The notes under the pieces are model-generated. The model was not told the DNA's origin and did no database searches. It was given only the letters and a program-made list of their open reading frames with translations. A stretch of 32,111 bases of DNA from Microcystis aeruginosa LEGE 91341 (GTDB lineage Bacteria > Cyanobacteriota > Cyanobacteriia > Cyanobacteriales > Microcystaceae): contig NZ_JADEXY010000041.1 of NCBI RefSeq assembly GCF_015206885.1, positions 1 to 32,111 on the forward strand, given 5' to 3'. Positions 1-7,379 of the stretch are shown here, piece by piece. The position numbers were made by a program, and so were the translations under genes. The first letter of the stretch is position 1. The number at the start of each line of letters is the position of its first letter.

Positions 1-172
1 CTTCCCCACTTCCCCACCTCCCCCATTCATATAGCGGTGTGCAGTCGTATGAGGTACAGTGTCACGAGCTATAAACCATGCTAGGCAAAGCTTGGTTTGT
101 ATCTCACTCAAGCGCTTACCGCTATAATTCATAATTCATAATTCATAATTCCCACTCCCCCACTTCCCCACC
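1..172. repeat. Heptad tandem-repeat block interrupted by a MITE
   Basis: Positions 1-29 are runs of a CTTCCCC/CCCACTT-type heptad ending in ATTCA. Positions 127-172 continue with about three ATTCATA units and then return to CCCACTT-type units. The block is split by a 93 bp element at 32-124. The same two heptads occur side by side at 18161-18236 and 29305-29460, so this is one composite repeat type. No coding potential is seen. Positions 173-352 hold only the AT-rich leader of the next gene. Confidence 0.85.
32..124. mobile_element. 93 bp MITE with TAGCGG termini and TA target duplication
   Basis: The ends are TAGCGG...CCGCTA. Including the flanking TA, the outer 28 bp of each end match the other in inverted orientation at about 20 of 28 positions (left arm ends ATGAGGTAC, right arm begins GTATCTCA). 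TA dinucleotides flank it at 30-31 and 125-126. Removing the element plus one TA restores an uninterrupted ATTCATA heptad array, which shows the TA duplication directly. It has no open frame, so it must be moved by a transposase elsewhere. A TA target is typical of the IS630/Tc1/mariner superfamily; that family assignment is inference. A second copy lies at 22631-22743. Confidence 0.8.
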
Positions 173-352
173 AGCAAACCCTAGATATTTCGACAAAATT
201 GCGATGCAGAACAACGATAAGGAAAAATTCTGCTATATTATCTGCTAACTCTCTAGAAAACCCAATTAGTTTAATAATCTTTTCCGGGTATCTGAGAAAA
301 AAAATAGTTCATCCCTTTAAAATATGGTTTGAGGGAGATATTTAGTGATTGT

Positions 353-1777
353 GTGAGGCAATTTGTGGTTAACAAGACAAAATCAAGGCCTAAAAGTAGA
401 AAATCAGGCAAATTAGCAGCTAAACCTGTTAAAAAGCGGCGATTGTCCGGTAAATGGTTCCTGACAGCCCTAGGCTTAACCGGCTGCGCCCTAGTTTCCG
501 CTACGGCCGGCGCTATGTTGGCCGTGTCTCTCTCCTCCACACCTTTGCGACAAGCTGCCCTTAGTCCCGAAGAAGCCGCCGCTTTTAACAATCAGCAGGC
601 CATATCCTATGAAAATCTGCAACTTCCCGCCCTCAACCGTCCCGTTAATATTCTGGTAGTTGGCGCAAAAGTGTTGACATCCGATGTCAAGGAGGCAGAA
701 GCCCCAGATTTGGGTTATCATGCCCCGGTTAATTCCTTGGAGGGTTTAACCGATACCATGCTGTTACTGCGTTTTGACCCCCAAAGACAGAAGTTAACCA
801 TGCTTTCCATCCCCAGGGATACCCGCACCGATATCGAGGGTTATGGGGAGAAAAAAATCAATCAAGCTAACGCCCTCGGTGGACCTGCTTTAACGGCGGA
901 AACGGTTAGTCATCTTTTGGACGGAGTCGCTATCGATCGCTATGTTCGCATTAATGTGCAGGGTGTGGAAAAATTAATTGATGCTTTGGGGGGGGTGACG
1001 GTATATGTTCCCAAAGACATGAAGTATAAAGATTTTAGTCAACACCTCTACATTGACCTGAAAAAAGGGGAACAACACCTCAACGGCGAGAAATTCCTCC
1101 AGTTTGCCCGTTTTCGTCACGATGCTAACGGCGATATCGGTCGTATCCAACGACAACAGGAATTAATGCGGTCTTTAGTAGAACAAACCCTAAAACCAGC
1201 AACTTTATTGAAAATTCCCGATATTATCGAGGTTATCCGCACTCATATCGATACTAATCTCAGTTTAGAGGAGTTACTCGCCCTAGCCGGCTTTGCCTCC
1301 AAAACTCAGCGCGCTGATGTGCAAATGCTACTGCTACCCGGAGACTTTAATGGTGATGGTCGGCAAGGGATCAGTTATTGGCTACCCAATCAAAGTAAAA
1401 TTCAAGAGCTAGTGGCTCAACATTTTAACCACGGCTCTTTTATGGCTGACATTGAGGAAACGACGCAACCGAATCGCATAGCTGTGGAAGATAGCACCGA
1501 TAATCCAGAAGCGGTGCAAACTCTAGTCAGATATCTGCGCTCATTGGGTTATGAAAATGTTTTTGTCTCTAAGTCTTCATCGCCAATTCTAGAAACTACC
1601 AAAATTATTGCTCAAAAAGGGGATAATTCCCTCGCTGCTGCCCTGCATAATAGCCTTGGTGTCGGGGAAGTTTTGGTGGAAAGTACAGGGAATCTCGCTT
1701 CTGATGTAACGATTAAAATTGGTCAAGATTGGCAAGAAAAATCAGCTAATCTTTCTGAGCTATCCCCTGGCAACTAA
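353..1777 (+). CDS. LCP (LytR-CpsA-Psr) family protein
   Basis: Membrane-anchored phosphotransferase of the family that attaches undecaprenyl-phosphate-linked glycopolymers to peptidoglycan. A basic N-terminus (KPVKKRR) precedes one transmembrane helix at about residues 35-58. The LCP domain follows with its hallmark segments: MLLLRFDP, SIPRDTR, KINQANALGG, and FARFRHDANGDIGRIQRQQE, whose arginines and aspartate bind the pyrophosphate and metal in characterised members. A second C-terminal domain (about residues 370-465, from RIAVEDSTDNPEAVQ) looks like LytR_C. The start is uncertain: TTG 329, GTG 353 and GTG 365 are all in frame. I chose GTG 353 because AGGGAG at 332-337 lies upstream, although the spacing is long. 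The substrate polymer cannot be told from the sequence. Confidence 0.9.
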   Translation: MRQFVVNKTKSRPKSRKSGKLAAKPVKKRRLSGKWFLTALGLTGCALVSATAGAMLAVSLSSTPLRQAALSPEEAAAFNNQQAISYENLQLPALNRPVNILVVGAKVLTSDVKEAEAPDLGYHAPVNSLEGLTDTMLLLRFDPQRQKLTMLSIPRDTRTDIEGYGEKKINQANALGGPALTAETVSHLLDGVAIDRYVRINVQGVEKLIDALGGVTVYVPKDMKYKDFSQHLYIDLKKGEQHLNGEKFLQFARFRHDANGDIGRIQRQQELMRSLVEQTLKPATLLKIPDIIEVIRTHIDTNLSLEELLALAGFASKTQRADVQMLLLPGDFNGDGRQGISYWLPNQSKIQELVAQHFNHGSFMADIEETTQPNRIAVEDSTDNPEAVQTLVRYLRSLGYENVFVSKSSSPILETTKIIAQKGDNSLAAALHNSLGVGEVLVESTGNLASDVTIKIGQDWQEKSANLSELSPGN

Positions 1778-1854
1778 GAGAAAAATCAAGTTTATCTGAG
1801 TTAGGAGTTGAGTTACCCATTGACAAAAAACTCATCCATTATCAGTTATCATTG

Positions 1855-1908
1855 ATTACTGATTGCTCACTGTTTACTTTTTACTGATTACTGATTACTG
1901 ATTACTCT
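1855..1908. repeat. ACTGATT heptad array directly upstream of arsS
   Basis: Imperfect then regular copies of TGATTAC/ACTGATT end four bases before the ATG at 1912. No Shine-Dalgarno sequence is visible between array and start codon, so the array forms the 5' leader of the next gene or overlaps its promoter. Confidence 0.75.
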
Positions 1909-1911
1909 CCC

Positions 1912-2889
1912 ATGACTCCTTTTGTTGAGAAACTAAAAACTCCTTTAACTAAGCAAAAAATCTCGGTTCTGCAAATTAATTTAGGGAAAAGATGTAACCT
2001 TGCCTGTAGCCATTGTCATGTGCAAGCTAGTCCAGTTCGCTCCGAAGAAATGACTCCAGAAGTGTGCGAACAAATTATCGAACTGATCGCAAGATTTCCC
2101 CAAATAAAAACCGTCGATCTGACCGGCGGTGCTCCTGAAATGCTCTACGGTTTTAAACCAATTGTGGAAACCTCTAGGAAAGCGGGGAAAGATGTAATTG
2201 TGCGCTCGAATTTAACTATTTATTTCGAGAAAGGATTTACTGATATTCCTGAATATTGCGCTGGCCATCAGCTGCGGGTGGTGGCTTCTTTACCCTGTTA
2301 TCTTGCCGATAATGTGGATAAAATGCGCGGTCTGGGAGTCTATGATCGATCGATCGCCGCATTACAATGGTTGAACCGTCTTGGATACGCTCAAGAGCCG
2401 AATTTGATTGTGGATTTAGTCTATAATCCCCAGATTCCTAAGTCAGAGAATTTTTCTCTCACACCGGATCAGGTATCTCTAACACGGGATTACAAAAAGT
2501 TCTTGCAAGAACATTTTAATATTTCTTTTAACAATCTGTTTACCATCACTAACCTACCCGTCGGCAGGACGCGCTTCCATCTGGAACACCGGCAACTCTA
2601 TCAACCCTATCTTCAATTCCTCGAAGACCATTTTAATGGCGATACTGTCGAACATTTGATGTGTCGTAATCAGCTTTCGATCGATTATTTGGGTAATATC
2701 TATGACTGTGATTTTAATCAGATGGAGGCTCTGGCTGCTTGCACCAGTCAAGGCCAAAAATTAACCCTGCCAGATTTATTACAAGCGGATAGTTTAGATG
2801 TAATTACGGAGGTACAAACCGCTTCCTATTGCTACGGTTGCACTGCCGGCAGCGGTTCCAGTTGTGGGGGAGCTTTGATTTCAATCTGA
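1912..2889 (+). CDS. arsS: Arsenosugar biosynthesis radical SAM protein ArsS-like
   Basis: Radical SAM enzyme. C28, C32 and C35 in CNLACSHC form the CxxxCxxC [4Fe-4S] site, and DLTGGAPEM is the glycine-rich SAM-binding strand. The C-terminal half matches the DUF3641-type extension, with cysteines in LMCRNQ, YDCDFNQ and SYCYGCTAGSGSSCGG that would bind an auxiliary cluster. In the characterised route ArsS acts after the methyltransferase ArsM to add a 5'-deoxyadenosyl group to methylated arsenic. No arsM, arsR or arsenic transporter is in this window, so the role rests on family resemblance. At 325 aa it is full length. The ATG at 1912 lacks a clear ribosome-binding site. DUF3641 proteins of unknown substrate are the alternative. 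Confidence 0.87.
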   Translation: MTPFVEKLKTPLTKQKISVLQINLGKRCNLACSHCHVQASPVRSEEMTPEVCEQIIELIARFPQIKTVDLTGGAPEMLYGFKPIVETSRKAGKDVIVRSNLTIYFEKGFTDIPEYCAGHQLRVVASLPCYLADNVDKMRGLGVYDRSIAALQWLNRLGYAQEPNLIVDLVYNPQIPKSENFSLTPDQVSLTRDYKKFLQEHFNISFNNLFTITNLPVGRTRFHLEHRQLYQPYLQFLEDHFNGDTVEHLMCRNQLSIDYLGNIYDCDFNQMEALAACTSQGQKLTLPDLLQADSLDVITEVQTASYCYGCTAGSGSSCGGALISI

Positions 2890-3016
2890 ACAAGTGTACT
2901 GGATTGACAGCGCATCTCGGAAAATTTAGTACAAATGCTCGGACTAGCTCTCCCTGCTGCCAACTCGGGTGCTGTCTTAACGAGTAATCTTAGATAGTTA
3001 AAAGTTTAACCGATGA

Positions 3017-3289
3017 TTAGGGACCAGAAAAAACCGCCGATTCGATATCTTGACGACTAAGGGAGTATTTAAAAGCGCGATTGATGTCACTGCCATCATT
3101 GGCTGCTCGAAAGTAACGAACGGTGATTTCTTCGATATCGAGGCAGATTTCCGCTTTCCATGTCGGTTTTTCCACAGTCCAACAGTGAACATTCTCGGTA
3201 TTTTTCCGACAACCTAATTTAACTAGCCATGCTTCGATCGCCGGTAAGGGATGATTATAGAGGGGAGTATCAGCAGTGGGAATCTTCAT
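3017..3289 (-). CDS. DUF3143 family protein
   Basis: A 90-aa soluble protein. The opening (DTPLYNHPLPAIEAWLVKLGC) is the signature of the cyanobacterial DUF3143 family, and the length is usual. No enzyme motif is visible and the family function is unknown. The gene starts 5 bp after the stop of the upstream J-domain gene on the same strand, so the two are almost certainly co-transcribed. This points to a role with a J-domain co-chaperone, which is inference. Confidence 0.85.
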   Translation of the reverse strand: MKIPTADTPLYNHPLPAIEAWLVKLGCRKNTENVHCWTVEKPTWKAEICLDIEEITVRYFRAANDGSDINRAFKYSLSRQDIESAVFSGP

Positions 3290-3294
3290 CGCAT

Positions 3295-3789
3295 CTAAAT
3301 CAAAAATAATTGGGCTACAGTGACGGCATTCTCTCCTCGAAGCATAGCAATAATCACCGCTAGTAACAAGCAGCCGAGCAGGGTGAGTGCCAAGATAAAC
3401 AAAGCAAAAATCTCTCCCGAAGATAGGGGGCGATCGGTCGGATCGAGATAGGCGCTACGATTAGCTATGGGTTCATCGCTATCCGGGATAGTTTGGATGA
3501 CATTCCAGCGCGAGTAACCTATCTGTAAATCATACAGGGAACGGCGATCGGGATTACTCAGGGTGGCATAAGCTTCGTTAAGACGCTGGAATTTAACCGT
3601 TGCCACTTCGGGGCTGAGTTCGGTAGTATCAGGGTGATATCGTTTGCTCAGTTCCCGATAGGCGCGTCGCACTTCGATCACCGAGGCGCTCGGATGTAGC
3701 CCGAGAATGGCATAATAGGTATTGGCAAAGCGCGAGTTAGCGGCAATGACTCGCGGGGTGGTTGGGGAATTATCGCGCTCGAAGGTCAC
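3295..3789 (-). CDS. Membrane-anchored J-domain (DnaJ-like) protein
   Basis: A 164-aa protein with a J domain at about residues 24-90, including the HPD tripeptide at 52-54 that stimulates the ATPase of Hsp70 (DnaK), followed by FQRLNEAYATLSNPDRRSLYD. It lacks the Gly/Phe, zinc-finger and C-terminal substrate domains of true DnaJ, so it is a type III J protein. One strong transmembrane helix (about 126-150) sits near the C-terminus and would place the J domain at a membrane. It leads a two-gene unit with the DUF3143 gene and is divergent from the lumenal protein gene at 3838. Only about 50 bp separates them, so their promoters must be close together. Confidence 0.88.
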   Translation of the reverse strand: MTFERDNSPTTPRVIAANSRFANTYYAILGLHPSASVIEVRRAYRELSKRYHPDTTELSPEVATVKFQRLNEAYATLSNPDRRSLYDLQIGYSRWNVIQTIPDSDEPIANRSAYLDPTDRPLSSGEIFALFILALTLLGCLLLAVIIAMLRGENAVTVAQLFLI

Positions 3790-3837
3790 AAGATTTTTTA
3801 CACTAAAAATTGTCTTAATATTTTAACTCTGTTGATC

Positions 3838-4401
3838 ATGAAATCTCGTTATCGGCTGCGTCTTCGGATCTGTCTTGTCTTTCTTATTATGGCCCTGACG
3901 AGTTTGTCTCCTTGGCTAACCTCTAGCGCCTATGCGGGGATCGATGATGATCGCCTCGATGGTAATATTTTTGTGGTCTATGCGGGTAATGGTTCCCTCG
4001 TACCACCGCGTCTAAATTTAGCGGAAACTTTTCAACGGAAAATTCCAGCTATTATTGTCTATTATCTGGATGATAGTAGTGATTGTAAGCGATTTGCGGC
4101 GATTGTCTCCCGTTTTCAAGAGTTTTACGGTCGCGCCGCCAGTATTATCCCCGTTACTGTCGATTCTATCCCCTTAAAGTCTTCCTATCGTCCCGATGAA
4201 CCGGGTTACTATTATCGCGGTGGGGTTCCCCAAACGGTGGTTTTAGACCAACAGGGTAAAGTGGTTTATGATGGTTTGGGCAATGTTAAATATGAAGATG
4301 TGGATGATGTCTTAAGAAAGGTTTTTGATCTTTTGCCTCGATCGCAATCGGTAGAGTTAAAAAGACGCTCTTTTAACGAGTTTAACGCTGAATTGCGCTA
4401 G
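3838..4401 (+). CDS. Thioredoxin-fold lumenal protein (photosystem I accumulation factor-like)
   Basis: A 187-aa exported protein with a signal peptide at residues 1-33 (basic MKSRYRLRLR, hydrophobic core, cleavage near SSAYA). The rest reads as a thioredoxin-like fold: IPAIIVYYLD, then the active-site helix, then GGVPQTVVLDQQGKVVYDG with the cis-proline loop (Pro131). The redox motif is degenerate: the usual CxxC is S80-S-D-C83, so only the second cysteine remains, and it is the only cysteine in the predicted mature chain. It resembles the cyanobacterial family named thylakoid membrane photosystem I accumulation factor (Tpa1), recalled from the family pattern rather than checked. ATG 3838 is preferred over the in-frame TTG at 3832. 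Confidence 0.75.
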   Translation: MKSRYRLRLRICLVFLIMALTSLSPWLTSSAYAGIDDDRLDGNIFVVYAGNGSLVPPRLNLAETFQRKIPAIIVYYLDDSSDCKRFAAIVSRFQEFYGRAASIIPVTVDSIPLKSSYRPDEPGYYYRGGVPQTVVLDQQGKVVYDGLGNVKYEDVDDVLRKVFDLLPRSQSVELKRRSFNEFNAELR

Positions 4402-4443
4402 TCACCTCTTTTTTATCCTCAATTGAACCAAAAATAATCATTT

Positions 4444-4478
4444 AGAGATGCTGTCAGCAGCGTCTCTATCTTGTTTTT
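4444..4478 (+). terminator. Rho-independent terminator after the lumenal thioredoxin-fold gene
   Basis: The stem AGAGATGCTG (4444-4453) pairs with CAGCGTCTCT (4458-4467) across the 4-nt loop TCAG, with one G-U wobble. A T-rich stretch ending TTGTTTTT follows. It lies 43 bp after the stop codon. Confidence 0.75.
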
Positions 4479-4570
4479 AGCAACAATAAAATTATTTACT
4501 TATTGCTTTTATTATCATTTAAGATTTATTTTAACCAATAAATGCTAGGCAATTCAGATTTTATCTGGAG

Positions 4571-4721
4571 TAAGTAGGTAGGCGTTAAAAGTTATCAGAT
4601 GCCCCTCTTATTAAGGGAGGACTAAGGGGGGATCGGCACCCCCCTTATCAAGGTTCGATCCCCCCGCCTACCGGCACCCCCCTTATCAAGGGGGGCAGGG
4701 GGGATCGAACCTAAAATCTAT
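4571..4721. repeat. C-run/G-run hairpin repeat, copy A
   Basis: It begins TAAGTAGGTAGGCGTTAAAA, continues GTTATCAGAT, then alternates CCCCCTTATCAAGG-type palindromes with GGGGGGATC and CCCCCCGCCTACCGGCA blocks, and ends ATCGAACCTAAAATCTAT. Copies B (10677-10816, inverted) and C (21623-21747) share both ends and the interior. No gene is present. The rest of the 4402-4833 gap holds the terminator at 4444 and the porin promoter. Confidence 0.8.
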
Positions 4722-4781
4722 CTTCAATTTAATTATAACCAGCTACTTAACATTTAAAAAATATTAGCAACAGTGTCAGAC

Positions 4782-4829
4782 TGGAAAAAGTTTGCTAACC
4801 TGATTATATTGAGAACAATAATCATTCTT
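4782..4829 (+). promoter_or_regulatory. Iron-porin promoter with Fur-box-like operator
   Basis: A candidate -35 TGGAAA (4782-4787) is separated by 17 bp from -10 TATATT (4805-4810). Directly downstream, 4811-4829 reads GAGAACAATAATCATTCTT, which matches the 19-bp Fur consensus GATAATGATAATCATTATC at 14 of 19 positions by my count. This would cover the transcription start of the porin gene at 4849. Fur binding is inference. Confidence 0.6.
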
Positions 4830-4848
4830 ATAGGTGTGGGAGACAGCA

Positions 4849-6411
4849 ATGAAAATCAAGCAAAATTTCCTAACAGCAGCGATATTACTGGGTTTTTCCA
4901 GTCCGGTACTGGCTAATAGTCTCGAAAACCTCTCTAGTAACCCCATGGCACAGGTAACAAGTGTCAATCAATTGCGGGATGTTTCTCCCACCGCCTGGGC
5001 GTTCGAGGCCTTAAGAAGTCTCGTGGAGAGGTATGGTTGTATAGTAGGTTATCCTGACCGCACTTTTCGCGGTGAACGCGCTTTAACTCGTTGGGAATTT
5101 GCCGCCGGGTTGAATTCCTGCTTAAATACCCTAGAAAGATTGATTCAAGAAGGAGTGGCGGTATTAAAAGAAGATCTAGACAAAATCAAGCGATTAGTCA
5201 GCGAATTCGAGACCGAATTAGCGGCATTGGGTGCTAGGGTTGATAACTTGGAAAATCGAGTCGCTTTTCTGGAAAATAATCAATTTTCCACCACAACTAA
5301 ATTAACCGGGGAAGTGGTGATGGCATTATATGGGGTAGCCACAGGAGAAAAAAACGGTGGTGAAGGGATTGCCCAAGTGCCAGCTTTTGGTTATCGGGCC
5401 CGTTTAGAATTAAATACTAGCTTCACAGGCAAAGATTTACTCTATACCCGTCTAGCAACGGGAAATATTGCCGATTTAGCCGATACTACGGGAACTTTTG
5501 AAAGTACCTTAGCCTTTACCCAACCGGACGGCAACGATTTACTACTAGAAGTTTTAAACTACAGTTTCCCCGTCACAGAAAATATCTACCTCTGGTTAGA
5601 AGCGACGGGAGGTGCTAAAGATGACTTTACCAATACCCTCAACTTTTTGGATGGAGATGGTGCTAGTGGGGCGCTTTCCACTTTTGGTACTCGCAATCCC
5701 CTTTATTTTGCCCCCGGACAAACTGGACTCGGTTTACAGGGTAATTATGGCGCTTTGCAATTCAGCGCCGGTTATCTTGCTGGGGATGCTAACGATCCTA
5801 ACCCGGGTGCGGGTTTATTTAACGGTTCCTATACTGCCCTAGGGCAGCTGGGTTATGTTCCAAACGAGAATTTTGGCATTGCTTTATCCTACTTTCATGG
5901 TTATAACCAATTAGATACGGGAACGGGAAGCCAGCGCTCGAATTTCCGATTTTTCACCGAAGAACTATTCGGGGAGGCCGTGCCGACAATTAATAATAGT
6001 TTGGGGTTACAATTTACTTGGCGAATTGTCGATGGTTTTGTCCTCGGTGGTTGGGGTGGCTATACAAAAGCTATCACCCTTAGCACCTTAGATGGACAAC
6101 TAGAACGCGGAGATTTAGATATCTGGAATTGGGCGGTAACTTTGGCTTTTCCTGATTTATTTAAGGAAGGAAATACGGCGGGTGTTATTGTTGGTATGCA
6201 GCCTTGGGTATCTAGTTCTAGTATTAGATTAAATGATGGCAGTTCCACCAATGATCCCGATACTTCCTTTCATATCGAAGGATTTTATGAGTGGAAAATC
6301 ACCGATAATATTGCCCTTACTCCAGGGGTAATCGTGATTACTTCTCCTAACTCAAATAACAACAATTCCACCTTAGTTATCGGTACTATTCGCACGACTT
6401 TTACGTTCTGA
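4849..6411 (+). CDS. Iron uptake porin (SLH-OprB type)
   Basis: Outer-membrane beta-barrel of the cyanobacterial SLH-porin family (SomA/SomB-like); several members are annotated as iron uptake porins. The signal peptide is residues 1-22 (cleavage near SPVLA). An SLH domain follows (about 40-105: VNQLRDVSPTAWAFEALRSL, GYPDRTFRGERALTRWEFA), which binds pyruvylated peptidoglycan polymers. A short coiled coil (about 105-150) leads to an OprB-like barrel that alternates aromatic and small residues and ends in a C-terminal phenylalanine (RTTFTF), typical of BAM substrates. Length is 520 aa. ATG 4849 is preferred over GTG 4834 because GTGGGAGA at 4836-4843 is well placed as its ribosome-binding site. 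The Fur-like box fits iron control. Confidence 0.88.
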   Translation: MKIKQNFLTAAILLGFSSPVLANSLENLSSNPMAQVTSVNQLRDVSPTAWAFEALRSLVERYGCIVGYPDRTFRGERALTRWEFAAGLNSCLNTLERLIQEGVAVLKEDLDKIKRLVSEFETELAALGARVDNLENRVAFLENNQFSTTTKLTGEVVMALYGVATGEKNGGEGIAQVPAFGYRARLELNTSFTGKDLLYTRLATGNIADLADTTGTFESTLAFTQPDGNDLLLEVLNYSFPVTENIYLWLEATGGAKDDFTNTLNFLDGDGASGALSTFGTRNPLYFAPGQTGLGLQGNYGALQFSAGYLAGDANDPNPGAGLFNGSYTALGQLGYVPNENFGIALSYFHGYNQLDTGTGSQRSNFRFFTEELFGEAVPTINNSLGLQFTWRIVDGFVLGGWGGYTKAITLSTLDGQLERGDLDIWNWAVTLAFPDLFKEGNTAGVIVGMQPWVSSSSIRLNDGSSTNDPDTSFHIEGFYEWKITDNIALTPGVIVITSPNSNNNNSTLVIGTIRTTFTF

Positions 6412-6419
6412 TTTGTCTA

Positions 6420-6486
6420 GGCAGCCGGTCAGAAATAAAGATAAAGTATGACGGGATTTAACATCATTTCTCGACGACTGGCTGCC
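6420..6486. other. Long hairpin downstream of the porin gene
   Basis: GGCAGCCGGTC (6420-6430) pairs with GACTGGCTGCC (6476-6486) with one G-U pair. Just inside, AGAAAT (6431-6436) pairs with ATTTCT (6466-6471). There is no T-run after it, so it may be a processing or REP-like structure rather than a simple terminator. It starts 9 bp after the porin stop. Confidence 0.5.
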
Positions 6487-6514
6487 GTTCGGACATTCCG
6501 CACTCTAAACTAAC

Positions 6515-6581
6515 TGAATGAAGGGGCATTTATGGTATTTTTAGAGAAAATTTAGCCTATTTTTGTGGGTTACTTTTTAAT
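6515..6581. repeat. About 70 bp direct repeat, left copy (decayed PEP-CTERM gene end)
   Basis: The first 32 bp (from TGAATGAAGGGGCATTTATG) are identical to 7314-7345, and the rest is similar to 7346-7379. The right copy contains the last codons and stop of the PEP-CTERM gene on the minus strand. In the left copy the equivalent minus-strand frame is broken, with an internal TAA, so it looks like the remnant of another such gene end. The two copies bracket the toxin-antitoxin pair at 6591-7275. Confidence 0.75.
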
Positions 6582-6590
6582 GGCGATACA

Positions 6591-6929
6591 ATGAAGTTAC
6601 TGCCACTTAATGAAACCTCTATGAGCCTCATCCTTCCCTCTGAACTTCTGCAAACAGTACAAATGACTGAAGCTCAAATGCTCACGGAAATCGCTATCAT
6701 GCTTTATCAGCAGCAACGTCTTCAATTTGAACAAGCAGCTGAACTAACGGGAATGGCGATCGATGATTTCTACCAATTGCTAGTATCGCGTAATATCCTC
6801 ACTCCACCCACTGACCCCGACGACGAACCAAAAGAACTCATCCTCACCAGTCTTTGTATTTCTCTTCAGCAAGCTAAAGAAGGCAAAGTACATCCCATCT
6901 CTGAACTCTGGGATGGCATAGATGACTGA
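6591..6929 (+). CDS. UPF0175-family antitoxin
   Basis: A 112-aa protein with the UPF0175 helical core: EIAIMLYQQQRLQFEQAAELTGMAIDDFYQLLVSRNI (about residues 32-70), a helix-turn-helix-like segment. An acidic C-terminus (TDPDDEPKE ... SELWDGIDD) is the likely toxin-neutralising tail. It overlaps the downstream RelE/ParE-type gene by 8 bp, the usual antitoxin-first translational coupling. Such antitoxins normally repress their own operon. The ATG at 6591 is assumed; ATG at 6621 (MSLILPSELL) is an alternative that better matches the family start. Confidence 0.8.
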   Translation: MKLLPLNETSMSLILPSELLQTVQMTEAQMLTEIAIMLYQQQRLQFEQAAELTGMAIDDFYQLLVSRNILTPPTDPDDEPKELILTSLCISLQQAKEGKVHPISELWDGIDD

Positions 6930-7275
6930 AGAAATTCCTCCTATTAAAATCCTTTTCTCCGATCAATTCAAGGATCGACTTCGCATCCTCGCCAAACGCT
7001 ATCGGAGCATTCGTACTGACCTACAACCTCTAATTGATGACCTTCAGATAGGCAAATTCATCGGCGATCAAATACCAGGAATAGGCTACACTGTCTTTAA
7101 AGTTCGCCTCAAAAACAGTGCTATTCAAAAGGGCAAAAGTAGCGGCTATCGTGTTATCTATCAACTTAAAGACAATAGTTGTATTTTGATGCTCCTCATC
7201 TATGCCAAATCTGACCAAACGGACATCCCAGCGCAGCAAATTCAAGACATCATTAATAAGTTTGAAAATTTTTAG
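6922..7275 (+). CDS. RelE/ParE-family toxin
   Basis: A 117-aa basic protein with the RelE/ParE pattern: IKILFSDQFKDRLRILAKRYRSIRTDLQPLI, then GYTVFKVRLKNS, GYRVIYQLKDN and ILMLLIYAKSDQTDI, followed by a C-terminal helix. RelE-type proteins cleave mRNA on the ribosome, whereas ParE-type proteins poison gyrase. Which applies here cannot be decided from sequence. The DQTDIPAQQIQDIINKF tail is common in cyanobacterial toxins of this group. Translation is coupled to the antitoxin by the 8-bp overlap. The unit sits between direct repeats next to a PEP-CTERM gene, suggesting arrival as a cassette (inference). Confidence 0.83.
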   Translation: MTEEIPPIKILFSDQFKDRLRILAKRYRSIRTDLQPLIDDLQIGKFIGDQIPGIGYTVFKVRLKNSAIQKGKSSGYRVIYQLKDNSCILMLLIYAKSDQTDIPAQQIQDIINKFENF

Positions 7276-7313
7276 AAGTATTAATAGATGCCAAAAACAA
7301 ACCCCCTCAAGAT

Positions 7314-7379
7314 TGAATGAAGGGGCATTTATGGTATTTTTAGAGGCAATTTAGCCTACTTTTGTGGTTGCTTTTTCAG
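7314..7379. repeat. About 70 bp direct repeat, right copy
   Basis: Pairs with 6515-6581. It covers the final ten or so codons, the stop and the 3' flank of the minus-strand PEP-CTERM gene. Confidence 0.75.

Noticed and set aside
129-150. Tandem repeats near 130 as a CRISPR array
   Set aside because: The units are 7 bp with no spacers, so they are simple heptad repeats.
1820-1850. TTGACA at 1820-1825 as the arsS promoter -35
   Set aside because: No acceptable -10 hexamer lies 16-19 bp downstream, and the heptad array intervenes before the gene.
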